A stretch of 52,712 nt of DNA from Acidimicrobiales bacterium (GTDB lineage Bacteria; Actinomycetota; Acidimicrobiia; Acidimicrobiales; RAAP-2). The notes beneath the pieces were generated by a model. The model was not told the DNA's origin, did not search any database, and saw only the letters and a list, made by a program, of their open reading frames with translations. Made by a program: the position numbers and the translations under genes. Every line of letters starts with the position of its first letter. Position 1 is the first letter of the stretch. The stretch lies in assembly GCA_017883075.1 (NCBI GenBank), contig JADGOI010000004.1, positions 1 through 52,712 on the forward strand. The letters run 5' to 3'. Shown piece by piece: positions 1-7,465 of the stretch.

Positions 1-186
1 TTCTCGCGTGCGGATCGGGCGATCGTCCATGCGGCAGAAGGACACGACCGGCGCGCCCATGCGCTCGGATCCGAAGCTCGGGAAGGCCTGCGCGTGGCGT
101 CCCTCGGCGAACGCGGCCACGGAGAGGATCTCTGCGGCGCTCACCACGCCCTGGCCGCCGCGCCCATGGATACGAACCTGGAACAT
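1..186 (-). CDS. porG: 2-oxoacid:ferredoxin oxidoreductase, gamma subunit (partial)
   Basis: Only the first 62 codons are present; the gene runs off the left edge. Reading minus from an ATG at 186 gives a start of the form [13 protein letters not shown] followed by a [13 protein letters not shown] segment and the [14 protein letters not shown] motif. These are hallmarks of the gamma subunit of pyruvate (or 2-oxoacid):ferredoxin/flavodoxin oxidoreductase, which couples oxidative decarboxylation of a 2-oxoacid to ferredoxin reduction. The partner alpha, beta and delta subunits would lie outside the window. The gene follows gapdh by 17 nt on the same strand and may be cotranscribed with it. Substrate preference cannot be read from this fragment. 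Confidence 0.82.
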   Translation of the reverse strand, partial: MFQVRIHGRGGQGVVSAAEILSVAAFAEGRHAQAFPSFGSERMGAPVVSFCRMDDRPIRTRE

Positions 187-203
187 GGTAACGCCCGCTC
201 CCG

Positions 204-1217
204 TCAGCTACCGGGGGCGGCGCCGACGATGGCGGCGAGGTCGGCGAGCCGGCTTGAGTAGCCCGACTCGTTGTCATACCAGCCGAGCACCTTCACGAGG
301 TGCCCGTGGGCCATGGTCAGCTCCGAGTCGAAGACGCACGACGCTGGCGACCCGATGATGTCGGAGGAGACCAGGGGCTCCTCCGAGTACTCGAGCAGTC
401 CAGCGAGGCGTCCCGAACCGGCGGCGGCACGGTAGGCGTCCCTGATTTCGCCCACGCTCGGAGTGGCACGCACGTTGGCGACGAGATCGGTGATCGACCC
501 GTCGGGCACCGGCACGCCCAGGGCGAGGCCGTCGAGGACCCCTTGCACACTGGGGAGCACGAGCCCGGTGGCCCGGGCCGCGCCGGTCGTCGTCGGCACG
601 ATGTTGATCGCCGCTCCCCGTGACCGCCGGGGGTCCTTGTGGAGGGCATCGACCAAGCTCTGGTCGTCCGTGTAGGCGTGCACCGTGGTCATGAACCCGT
701 CGTCGATGCCGAACGCGTCGTCGAGCACCTTGGCCAGGACGGCCAGGCAGTTGGTGGTGCACGACGCATTCGAGATGATGAAGTGGTGGTCCGGATCGAA
801 CTCCTCCTCGTTCACACCGACCACCAAGGTGGCGTCGGCATCCTGCGATGGAGCCGAGATCACCACGCGGGAGGCTCCGGCCGCGAGATGGGTCTGGGCC
901 TTGTCCCGACTCGTGTATTTGCCGGTCGACTCGATGACGACGTCGACGCCGAACTCGCTCCACGGGAGCAAAGCAGCGTCGGCCTCGGCGAGCATCCGAA
1001 TCCGGTGTGGCCCAACGACCATGGTGTCGCCGTCGACGTGGATCGGTTCGGGATAGCGGCCGTGAACTGAGTCCCGGGCGAGCAGCCGGGCCAGCGCCTC
1101 TGGGTTGCCGAGGTCGTTGACGGCCACGATCTCGAACTCGTGGGAGGAGGTCAGTGCCGCTCGCAGAAACGATCGCCCCGTCCGCCCGAAGCCGTTGATC
1201 GCCACTCGGATCGTCAT
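204..1217 (-). CDS. gap: type I glyceraldehyde-3-phosphate dehydrogenase
   Basis: 337 aa, normal length for phosphorylating GAPDH, which converts glyceraldehyde-3-phosphate, phosphate and NAD(P)+ to 1,3-bisphosphoglycerate in the cytosol. The N-terminal Rossmann motif INGFGRTGR is at residues 8-16 and the catalytic SNASCTTNC box puts the nucleophile at Cys153. The later [26 protein letters not shown] and WYDNESGYS motifs are also intact. Asp35 after the second beta strand favours NAD. The S-loop reads DALHKD rather than the DLPHKD of many NAD enzymes, so dual cofactor use is possible. The ATG start is supported by GAGGGG six bases upstream. It is not linked here to pgk or tpiA. Confidence 0.95.
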   Translation of the reverse strand: MTIRVAINGFGRTGRSFLRAALTSSHEFEIVAVNDLGNPEALARLLARDSVHGRYPEPIHVDGDTMVVGPHRIRMLAEADAALLPWSEFGVDVVIESTGKYTSRDKAQTHLAAGASRVVISAPSQDADATLVVGVNEEEFDPDHHFIISNASCTTNCLAVLAKVLDDAFGIDDGFMTTVHAYTDDQSLVDALHKDPRRSRGAAINIVPTTTGAARATGLVLPSVQGVLDGLALGVPVPDGSITDLVANVRATPSVGEIRDAYRAAAGSGRLAGLLEYSEEPLVSSDIIGSPASCVFDSELTMAHGHLVKVLGWYDNESGYSSRLADLAAIVGAAPGS

Positions 1218-1233
1218 GGCCTACCCCTCGGTT
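1218..1233 (-). promoter_or_regulatory. Shine-Dalgarno of gap
   Basis: Upstream of the gap ATG the minus strand reads GAGGGG, six bases, then the start codon. It is one of the few strong ribosome binding sites before a first gene in this window; most others look leaderless. Confidence 0.5.
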
Positions 1234-1240
1234 GCTCGAT

Positions 1241-1256
1241 GGGATCGGCTGATCCC
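1241..1256. promoter_or_regulatory. inverted repeat in gap leader
   Basis: A perfect palindrome GGGATC-GGCT-GATCCC lies 24-39 nt upstream of the gap start. It could be a small RNA hairpin or a repressor operator controlling glycolytic flux. The rest of the 253-nt gap between gap and the transposase remnant shows no convincing gene. Confidence 0.35.
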
Positions 1257-1470
1257 GCGTTGCTTCCATCGTGCTGCCGTCGCTGCGTGCCGGGTAGGGC
1301 CAAACGTCCCGGTTGAACGGCAAACCCGCACTGGTGGGCGGCCTCCTGTCCCTTCCGACTGCGTACGGGCTCTGCTCCGTTGCCACCCCCGGATCTTCCG
1401 GTTTCCACCGTATGATCTGCGCGCCATGGCGCTGACCTCGTCTAGTGACACCTAATCGGAGGCGCGGTAG

Positions 1471-1945
1471 ATGCAGCGTCACCGGATGGCCCGACCTCCT
1501 GCCGCACCGCTCCCGCTGACCAAGAAGGAGCGCTCGTCGCTCGCAGGGATCACCGCCAGCGTCTCATTGCCGCACCGTGCCGTGCGAGAGGCAAGAGATC
1601 TACTGATGGCCGGCGACGGGATTGCCAACATGGTCATTGCCGAGACCCTCGGCGTCTCACGTTCGACAGTCAACCAGTGGCGGGAGCATTTCGAAATCGA
1701 TGGCGTCAGTTGGGTGGGCAAGGTGCGCGAGGGTCGAGGACGCAAGCCGGTCATCACTGCGGAGACGAGCAAACATGATCGACGTGGTGGGCTTCGATAC
1801 GAACCCACCACGCAACGCCATGGTGTTGTCCTTCGACGGGCATTCGCAGATCCATGCACTGGATCGCACCCAACCCAGCCTGCCGATGAAGCAGGGTCGG
1901 CCCGGGGCGGTGACCCACGACTACGAGCCCTGTCCGTCAGGATGA
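1471..1945 (+). pseudogene. IS630-family transposase remnant (deleted and frameshifted)
   Basis: The first reading frame, starting at an ATG preceded by GGAGG, encodes an IS630-like N-terminal helix-turn-helix (PLTKKERSSLAGI..., then [19 protein letters not shown]) and a [11 protein letters not shown] linker. From about 1775 homology continues in another frame with [39 protein letters not shown] and THDY, which is the start of the IS630 catalytic (DDE) domain. Roughly 60 residues between the two parts are missing and the C-terminal half is gone. No inverted repeats could be assigned. This is a dead insertion-sequence relic, not an active element. Confidence 0.75.
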
Positions 1946-2003
1946 CGTGAGACAACTGCAATAGCAAACCATCCCTCTTGGGCGCGACAGGAGTTTCCCA
2001 ATA

Positions 2004-2171
2004 ATGACCTTGACCAACTCCACACCCTTGATGGCACACGCCCACGATGGTGCCGTGCATGACGACACCGATCCCGCTGCCCGGCCGACCAGACGGACGT
2101 TCATCGCCGAGCAGAATCTGGCGATCCACGCCACCGACGACGAGGCCGCGAGCCGGGGGCGGCGTCCCTAG
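2004..2171 (+). pseudogene. possible IS3-family OrfA fragment
   Basis: A 55-codon reading frame ending in RPTRRTFIAEQNLAIHATDD and a short basic tail. The segment RRTFIAEQNLAI resembles the opening of IS3-type OrfA proteins (RR.FTAE.KLAIL). The rest of the helix-turn-helix and the zipper are absent. Its stop codon overlaps the stop of bioD on the other strand. The match is short, so a chance or different origin remains possible. It sits directly after the IS630 relic, consistent with an old insertion hot spot. Confidence 0.35.
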
Positions 2172-2932
2172 TGGTCGGCGGTCAAGATGTCACCCAAGGC
2201 CGACTCCATACCGGGGAGTGTGACGATCTCGAAACCATTGCGCGACCTCAGCCACTCGAGATTGTGCTGATGGATGTTGTGCTCTTCGTCAAAGCGATCG
2301 AGTACCACCACGATCGGAATCGGTTTCCCGAGCCTCCCGGTAACAGGATCCACCTCGAGTTCGCTCACCACACGAAGCAGTGGATCCATGGACAAACGGA
2401 CGGCATTGATCGTGCCCAATCCGGCATCGGCGACAAGGACGACGATGTCAGGAAGTAGCACCCGTAGCAAGCCGATCGCATCGCCATCGGAGGCCTGCGG
2501 GGACATCACGCCGCCCGCCGCCTCCACCAGTCCGACATCGACACGGTGGTCAGGCCAGACCATCTCCTCGATGAGATCGGCAAGAGTGAATGGTGGCAGA
2601 CCTAGCGCCTCGGCGGCCATCGGGGGCGCCATGGCCCGGTGATACGAGCGTGATGGATGGCAGACCGACCCGGGATCTTGGCCTGACGCCGCACCCAGTA
2701 CTTCAGCGTCGGTGGCACCCCCCAGGGGAGTCCCTCCACTGTCGACGTCGAACGACTGCGCCGGCTTTCGGGCGGCCACCTGCAGACCGCGGGAGCGCAA
2801 TTCACTCAGGAGTTGGGCGCCTACCCAGGTCTTCCCCACCTCGGTGCCGGTACCACACACCAGGACAATCTTCTCAGGACGCAACGACCCTCCCGCCCGT
2901 GAGCGTGTCCGGACGATGTGTTCCGTGCTCAC
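2168..2932 (-). CDS. bioD: dethiobiotin synthetase
   Basis: ATP-dependent carboxylation of 7,8-diaminopelargonic acid to dethiobiotin, the penultimate biotin step. The P-loop GTGTEVGKT is at residues 27-35 of the longest form, followed by the conserved RKPAQS lysine and the VEAAGGVMSP motif. Up to 254 aa. The start is uncertain. The ATG at 2932 overlaps bioF by 59 nt, whereas a TTG at 2884 overlaps bioF by only 11 nt and has GGGAGG about five bases upstream; it would give 238 aa starting just before the P-loop strand. It is the last gene of bioA-bioF-bioD. bioB is not in the window. Confidence 0.9.
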   Translation of the reverse strand: MSTEHIVRTRSRAGGSLRPEKIVLVCGTGTEVGKTWVGAQLLSELRSRGLQVAARKPAQSFDVDSGGTPLGGATDAEVLGAASGQDPGSVCHPSRSYHRAMAPPMAAEALGLPPFTLADLIEEMVWPDHRVDVGLVEAAGGVMSPQASDGDAIGLLRVLLPDIVVLVADAGLGTINAVRLSMDPLLRVVSELEVDPVTGRLGKPIPIVVVLDRFDEEHNIHQHNLEWLRSRNGFEIVTLPGMESALGDILTADH

Positions 2933-4187
2933 CGAACGCGTCGAGTGCGACCAACTCAGCTATCAAACGGTCGACCTGCTCATCGGTGTGGATCGATGAC
3001 AGTGTCACCCTCAGGCGAGACGTTCCCGGCGGGACGGTCGGGGGTCGGATGGCCGGGACCCATAGGCCATGGTCGAGGAGATGGGCCGACGCCGCTATCG
3101 CACGCTCCTCCTCGCCGATGATGACCGGGATGATCGGCGACGGATGTCCGATCTGGTCGCCTCCGCCTCCCGCTCCGATCGAAACCGACACTTTCGAAAC
3201 AAGCCCTGTCAGCCGGCGACGCAGTGCCTCTCCGTCGCTTGATCGAACGATGCCCACGGCCGCCAAGGCCGCGGCTGCGTCGGCCGGAGACGGAGCGGTG
3301 GTGAAGATATACGGCCGGGCCCGGTTCACCAACAATTCCACGAAACGACTCGGTCCCGCCACGAAACCGCCCAGCGACCCCAGCGTCTTCGACAGCGTGC
3401 CCACTCGCAGTATGTCCACCCCAAGATCTCCATGTGCTCCGATTTCACCGGCCATCGGAAGTTCGGGACCAAGGACGGCGTGGGCCTCATCGAGGACCAG
3501 AAGTGCTCCGTAACGTCGGGACACGTCGACCAGACCGGCGAGGTCAGCGGCATCCCCGTCCATCGAGAAGATCGTGTCCGACACGATGATCGACCGTCCG
3601 CTCGACGCTGCCACCAGGCGTTCCAGGTGCTCGAGGTCATTGTGGCGGTACACAGCCACATCAGCCCGGGCGGCCCGGCACCCGTCGATGATCGAGGCAT
3701 GGTTCAACTCGTCGGAGAACACCTGCAAACCTTCGGCCGCAAACACTGACAGTACCGACAGGTTGGCGGCGAACCCGGTAGGGAACACGATGGCCCGTTC
3801 GCAACGTTTCCACTCCGCCAATGCGGCTTCGAGTTCGGCATGGACGGGTCGCGATCCGGTTACCAACCTCGACGATCCCGACCCCGCACCCCAGCGATCG
3901 AGGGCCTCATGCGCGGCGGCCACCACAGCCGGATGGCACGAAAGGCCGAGGTAGTCATTCGAAGCGAAGGACACGATATCTCGATCCGGATCAGACCTCA
4001 CCGGGCCGACCCCACCGTCACGGTCAGCGGTCAGGCGACCGAGCGGCCCTCGGGCGTCGAATGTCCGCGGCTGGCGCCATTGATCGGCCGCTTCGATCTC
4101 CCGGCAGGATCCCTCGACCCACTCGGTCCACGTCGAATGGGCGCGCAGTCCCGCCAATGAGGCGCGGGGGGCGTCCTTCCCACTCAT
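2874..4187 (-). CDS. bioF: 8-amino-7-oxononanoate synthase
   Basis: 437 aa PLP enzyme condensing pimeloyl-ACP (or pimeloyl-CoA) with L-alanine to 8-amino-7-oxononanoate in biotin synthesis. Alpha-oxoamine synthase features are all present: the SFASNDYLGLS substrate loop near residues 73-83, GSGSSRLVTG, ELNHASIIDG with His163, LDEAHA with Asp233/His236, and the Schiff-base lysine Lys267 in TLSKTLG. The start was placed at 4187 because its ATG overlaps the bioA stop (ATGA), typical translational coupling; an upstream ATG at 4355 would add 56 residues of unrelated sequence inside bioA. Confidence 0.95.
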   Translation of the reverse strand: MSGKDAPRASLAGLRAHSTWTEWVEGSCREIEAADQWRQPRTFDARGPLGRLTADRDGGVGPVRSDPDRDIVSFASNDYLGLSCHPAVVAAAHEALDRWGAGSGSSRLVTGSRPVHAELEAALAEWKRCERAIVFPTGFAANLSVLSVFAAEGLQVFSDELNHASIIDGCRAARADVAVYRHNDLEHLERLVAASSGRSIIVSDTIFSMDGDAADLAGLVDVSRRYGALLVLDEAHAVLGPELPMAGEIGAHGDLGVDILRVGTLSKTLGSLGGFVAGPSRFVELLVNRARPYIFTTAPSPADAAAALAAVGIVRSSDGEALRRRLTGLVSKVSVSIGAGGGGDQIGHPSPIIPVIIGEEERAIAASAHLLDHGLWVPAIRPPTVPPGTSRLRVTLSSIHTDEQVDRLIAELVALDAFGEHGTHRPDTLTGGRVVAS

Positions 4188-5524
4188 TGCTGATCTTGCT
4201 CCCCCACCAATCCGATGGACGCCGCCAGCACTTCGACAACCAGTTCGATCTCTTCGAGCGTGGTGGTCAACGGTGGCATCAGTACCACGACATCGCCCAG
4301 CGGGCGCAGCAAGATGCCCCGCTTCTGCGCTTCGGCGCACACCCGACGTCCCCAACGTGTTGCACTGCCTGGTGGATCGAGCTCGACTCCGACCATCAGC
4401 CCGCGTTGGCGCACCGCTCCTACCCCAGGTCGTCCCACCACGTGGTCACTCAATAACGAGGCGAGCCGGTCCGCCACCACCGTTACGTTGGCAAGGACGT
4501 CCCACTGGCCGATCAGTTGCAGGTGGCGGAGGGCCACTGCACAAGCCAGAGCATTTCCGCCGTAGGAGTGGCCGTGGTACAAGGTCTTTTCACCGAGGTC
4601 AGCTCCCTCGAATGCGGCAAAGATCTCACCGGATGCCACCGTGGCCGAAAGCGGGAGGTATCCGCCGGTGATCCCTTTGCCAAGACACATCAAGTCAGGG
4701 CGAAAGTCGGATCCGGCCCATTCGGAGGCGAACAGTTTGCCGGTCCGGCCGAATCCGGTGGCCACCTCGTCGCAGATCAACAGGACCCCGTGGCGCCGAC
4801 AGGCCGCTCCCAACTTGGCCAGGTCCTCAGGTTCGGCCACCAACATGCCCGCCGCACCCTGCACCAGAGGTTCGATGACCACCGCCGCCAACTCCGCAGC
4901 ATTGGCCTCTACGCAAGCCACCGCCTTGTCCGCCCAATCCGGAGAGGCGTACCCGGGCGTCCGGATGACAGGGAACCGCAGCGGATCGAACAGCTCGGTC
5001 CCAAATCCCCCGTCTCCCAGCGACAGTGCTCCGACCGTGTCCCCGTGATAGGCGTCTCCCAGAGCCAGAAAACGAGTGTGGCCGGGTAGGCCCCGATTCA
5101 CCCAATACTGGAAGGCGATCTTGGCCGCCTGCTCGACCGCCACTGCCCCATCCGATGCGAACAGCACGTGGGCGTCGTCGACGGGCACGACCGCAGCGAG
5201 TGCCTCGGCAAACTCCACCACCATCCGATTCCCATTCCCCAACAGGGTGGTATGGGCCACTCGGTCGAGCTGATCGGTCACCGCGGCATCCAGCTCAGGG
5301 ACGTGGTGTCCGAGCGTCATGACCCACAGCGAGGAAATGGCGTCAAAGTAGCGTCGTCCGTCGACGTCGATCACCTCACGCCCTTCGGCCCGTTCCACGG
5401 TGATGGGCGAACTCCCTGCGTAGGCGGCCATTTGCGTGAAGCCGTGCCAGACCACACTGGCATCTCGGGCCGCCCATCGGCCGGCATCTGAAACCGTCTG
5501 GTAAGGCGTAAGTGGCGTGGTCAT
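4184..5524 (-). CDS. bioA: adenosylmethionine-8-amino-7-oxononanoate aminotransferase
   Basis: 446 aa class III aminotransferase converting 8-amino-7-oxononanoate to 7,8-diaminopelargonate, normally with S-adenosylmethionine as amino donor. Visible landmarks are SSLWVMTLGHH near residue 65, LFASDGAVAVEQAAKIA, DAYHGDT near 158, ICDEVATGFGRTG with the PLP-ring Asp252, and the Schiff-base Lys283 in LGKGITGGY. The family also includes lysine-using BioK forms, and the donor cannot be settled by eye. First gene of bioAFD. No BirA-type operator was seen upstream, and I saw no strong Shine-Dalgarno. Confidence 0.93.
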   Translation of the reverse strand: MTTPLTPYQTVSDAGRWAARDASVVWHGFTQMAAYAGSSPITVERAEGREVIDVDGRRYFDAISSLWVMTLGHHVPELDAAVTDQLDRVAHTTLLGNGNRMVVEFAEALAAVVPVDDAHVLFASDGAVAVEQAAKIAFQYWVNRGLPGHTRFLALGDAYHGDTVGALSLGDGGFGTELFDPLRFPVIRTPGYASPDWADKAVACVEANAAELAAVVIEPLVQGAAGMLVAEPEDLAKLGAACRRHGVLLICDEVATGFGRTGKLFASEWAGSDFRPDLMCLGKGITGGYLPLSATVASGEIFAAFEGADLGEKTLYHGHSYGGNALACAVALRHLQLIGQWDVLANVTVVADRLASLLSDHVVGRPGVGAVRQRGLMVGVELDPPGSATRWGRRVCAEAQKRGILLRPLGDVVVLMPPLTTTLEEIELVVEVLAASIGLVGEQDQQ

Positions 5525-5624
5525 CAGCGAGAGTCTTATGCAACTTGGTATGTGGGTCGAACCGACACCGTCGGCAACCCGTCAGAATCCGGCGTCGAGA
5601 TGAGCCACTTGGCAACCGCAATCA

Positions 5625-5668
5625 CCCGGCAATATCCCCGGAGTAGCCCGGCAATATCCCCGGAGTAG
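5625..5668. repeat. two perfect 22-bp tandem repeats in the bioA/ribC intergenic region
   Basis: The unit CCCGGCAATATCCCCGGAGTAG occurs twice head to tail without mismatch at 5625-5646 and 5647-5668. It lies between the divergent bioA and riboflavin synthase genes and ends 17 bp before the riboflavin synthase -10 hexamer, where an activator or repressor could bind. It could equally be a recent slippage duplication. Confidence 0.9.
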
Positions 5669-5685
5669 CCACCGCACCTGCCCGA

Positions 5686-5698
5686 TAGGATCCCGGCC
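5686..5698 (+). promoter_or_regulatory. leaderless promoter of riboflavin synthase
   Basis: TAGGAT at 5686-5691 fits the actinobacterial -10 consensus TANNNT and is followed by exactly seven bases and then the ATG, so transcription should start at or next to the A of the start codon. There is no Shine-Dalgarno. Confidence 0.6.
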
Positions 5699-6175
5699 AT
5701 GGATCGAATCGGCGTCGTCGACACCATGTTCGCTCGGTACGACATGGGTGCCGAGGCACTCAGTGAGCTCGCAGACTGCCCCGGCCACGGCGAGATCTTC
5801 GAGGTGGTGCACCGCACCGTGCCCGGATTCAAGGATCTGGGTGTCGAATGCAAGCGTCTGATCGAAAACGAGAAATGTCGCATCGTGGTGGCCCTGGGAA
5901 TGCCCGGGAAAGCCGCCATCGACCAGGTCTGTGCCCACGAAGCCGCCCAGGGGATCATGTTGGCCCAGCTCCTGACCTCCACCCACATTCTCGAGGTCTT
6001 CGTTCACGAGAGCGAAGAGGAGGATCCGGCCAAACTGGCCCAGGTGTGCGTGGACCGGGCCCGAAAACATGCTCGTAACGCCTATTGGATGCTGTACGAA
6101 CCCGAGCAGTTGACCCGACGGGCCGGACAGGGTGTGCGCCAAGGGTATGAGGACGCCGGACCCATCGCCGGCTGA
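5699..6175 (+). CDS. ribC: archaeal-type riboflavin synthase
   Basis: 158 aa. It matches the archaeal riboflavin synthase family, which is lumazine-synthase-like and unrelated to bacterial RibE. Diagnostic stretches are IGVVDTMFARYDMG at the N-terminus, RTVPGFKDLGVECKRL near residue 40, VALGMPGKAAIDQVCAHEA near 63-81, FVHESEEED, and a C-terminal QLTRRAGQGVRQGYEDAGP. The enzyme dismutates two 6,7-dimethyl-8-ribityllumazine molecules to riboflavin plus a pyrimidine. No other rib gene is adjacent; it stands alone, divergent from the biotin operon. An origin by transfer from archaea is an inference. The start is fixed by the leaderless -10 box. Confidence 0.88.
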   Translation: MDRIGVVDTMFARYDMGAEALSELADCPGHGEIFEVVHRTVPGFKDLGVECKRLIENEKCRIVVALGMPGKAAIDQVCAHEAAQGIMLAQLLTSTHILEVFVHESEEEDPAKLAQVCVDRARKHARNAYWMLYEPEQLTRRAGQGVRQGYEDAGPIAG

Positions 6176-6197
6176 TTGTCGGGGCTCCCCCTACCGC

Positions 6198-7307
6198 CTA
6201 CACTGCCGGATCGTGTGGGAGCCCGAGGGTGCGCTCGGCGATGATATTTCGCTGTACCTCCGAGGTCCCGCCGCCGATGGTGAGCGCTGGAGCGAACAGG
6301 AACCCAAAGCTGTAGATCGCTTGCGCCCCCACACCCGTCAACATCCCCGACGCACCGGTCAGATCGCGTGCCAAGGCCATGACGTGCTGGCCGTGCTCAT
6401 CGGCGAGCGCCTTGCGCACTGAAGCCTCGGGCCCCGGATCCGCCCCCGATACCGCCGCCGACACCATGCGGAGGCGGAGCAACCGCAAGATCTCGCCTTC
6501 CGACCACACCTGAGCCAGGCGCTGCCGGAATAGCGGATCGGACCGGCCCCCCGACCGCTTCACTTCATCTACCAGATCTGAGGCGGTCGGACCCATCCCC
6601 CACAGCGCACCGGCACCCGACAGGGACACCCGCTCGTTCCCGAGGGTGACCTTGGCGAGTCTCCAGCCGTCACCCTCTTGTCCGACCAGGTTGGCCGCGG
6701 GGATCCGGACGTCCTCGAAGAACACCTCGTTGAAGGTGTGGGTACCGGTCATGTCGACCAGTGGCCGCACGGTGATCCCGGGAGCGTCCATCGGACAGAT
6801 GAAGTACGAAATTCCCTGATGAGTCGGTGCTTCGGGATCGGTACGGGCCAGCAGTATCCCGAACTTCGCCACATGGGCGTAAGACGTCCACACCTTCTGG
6901 CCATTCACGATCCATTCGTCGCCGTCCCGTTCGGCCCGGGTGGTGAGAGATGCCAGGTCAGAGCCTGCGCCCGGTTCACTGAAGAGTTGGCACCAGATCT
7001 CGTCGGCAGCCAACATGGGACGCAGGTAGCGCTCTTTCTGCTCCTCGGTCCCGGCTCGGAGGATGGTTGGGCCGGCCCAACCGATCCCGATGGTATTGGT
7101 GGGACGACGGACGTCCGCACGCTTCAGCTCATCATCGACGATCAGCTGGGTCTCGGGATCGGCGCCCATCCCCCATGGTTCGGGCCAGTGCGGTGCCACG
7201 TAGCCGGCGTCGGCCAGCTCACGACCGGTCGGAGCCGGATGTCCTGCCAACCACGAGCGCACCGAGGTCCGGCGGGCATCATCGTCAGTCGGAAGCGCAA
7301 AGGTCAT
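6198..7307 (-). CDS. acyl-CoA dehydrogenase (FadE-type)
   Basis: 369 aa flavoprotein that oxidises acyl-CoA thioesters at the alpha-beta bond. Family signatures are CQLFSEPGAGSDLASL near residue 106 (FAD binding), GQKVWTSYAHVA near 136, FNEVFFEDVRIP near 192 and GGGTSEVQRNIIAERTLG near 345. The Glu of the medium-chain type (in YEGT) is replaced by Gly346. Glu225 in LGNERVSLS instead sits where isovaleryl-/long-chain-type enzymes carry the catalytic base. Start placed at 7307, where a -10 hexamer lies seven bases upstream. Divergent from an acyl-CoA synthetase, suggesting a shared lipid or steroid side-chain degradation role; the substrate is unknown. Confidence 0.88.
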   Translation of the reverse strand: MTFALPTDDDARRTSVRSWLAGHPAPTGRELADAGYVAPHWPEPWGMGADPETQLIVDDELKRADVRRPTNTIGIGWAGPTILRAGTEEQKERYLRPMLAADEIWCQLFSEPGAGSDLASLTTRAERDGDEWIVNGQKVWTSYAHVAKFGILLARTDPEAPTHQGISYFICPMDAPGITVRPLVDMTGTHTFNEVFFEDVRIPAANLVGQEGDGWRLAKVTLGNERVSLSGAGALWGMGPTASDLVDEVKRSGGRSDPLFRQRLAQVWSEGEILRLLRLRMVSAAVSGADPGPEASVRKALADEHGQHVMALARDLTGASGMLTGVGAQAIYSFGFLFAPALTIGGGTSEVQRNIIAERTLGLPHDPAV

Positions 7308-7320
7308 GGCTGCGAGCGTA
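7308..7320 (-). promoter_or_regulatory. leaderless promoter of acyl-CoA dehydrogenase
   Basis: On the minus strand TACGCT (7315-7320) is followed by seven bases and the ATG ending at 7307. It fits TANNNT-N7-start and there is no Shine-Dalgarno. Confidence 0.55.
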
Positions 7321-7465
7321 GGCTGCTCCGGTTCGGCCGCGACAATCGGCGGGGCTGCGGCGCGAGGCCGAAGGGCCGAGGTGCCGGACCGCCGAATGAA
7401 GCCTGTGAGTCGAGGGTTCTGGACCAGGGACAACAAGTCCGAAATGGCAAGGGGTGAAACGACCA

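Noticed and set aside
5525-5698. BirA-type biotin operator
   Set aside because: I looked for the TTGTAAAC...GTTTACAA arrangement and saw nothing close.
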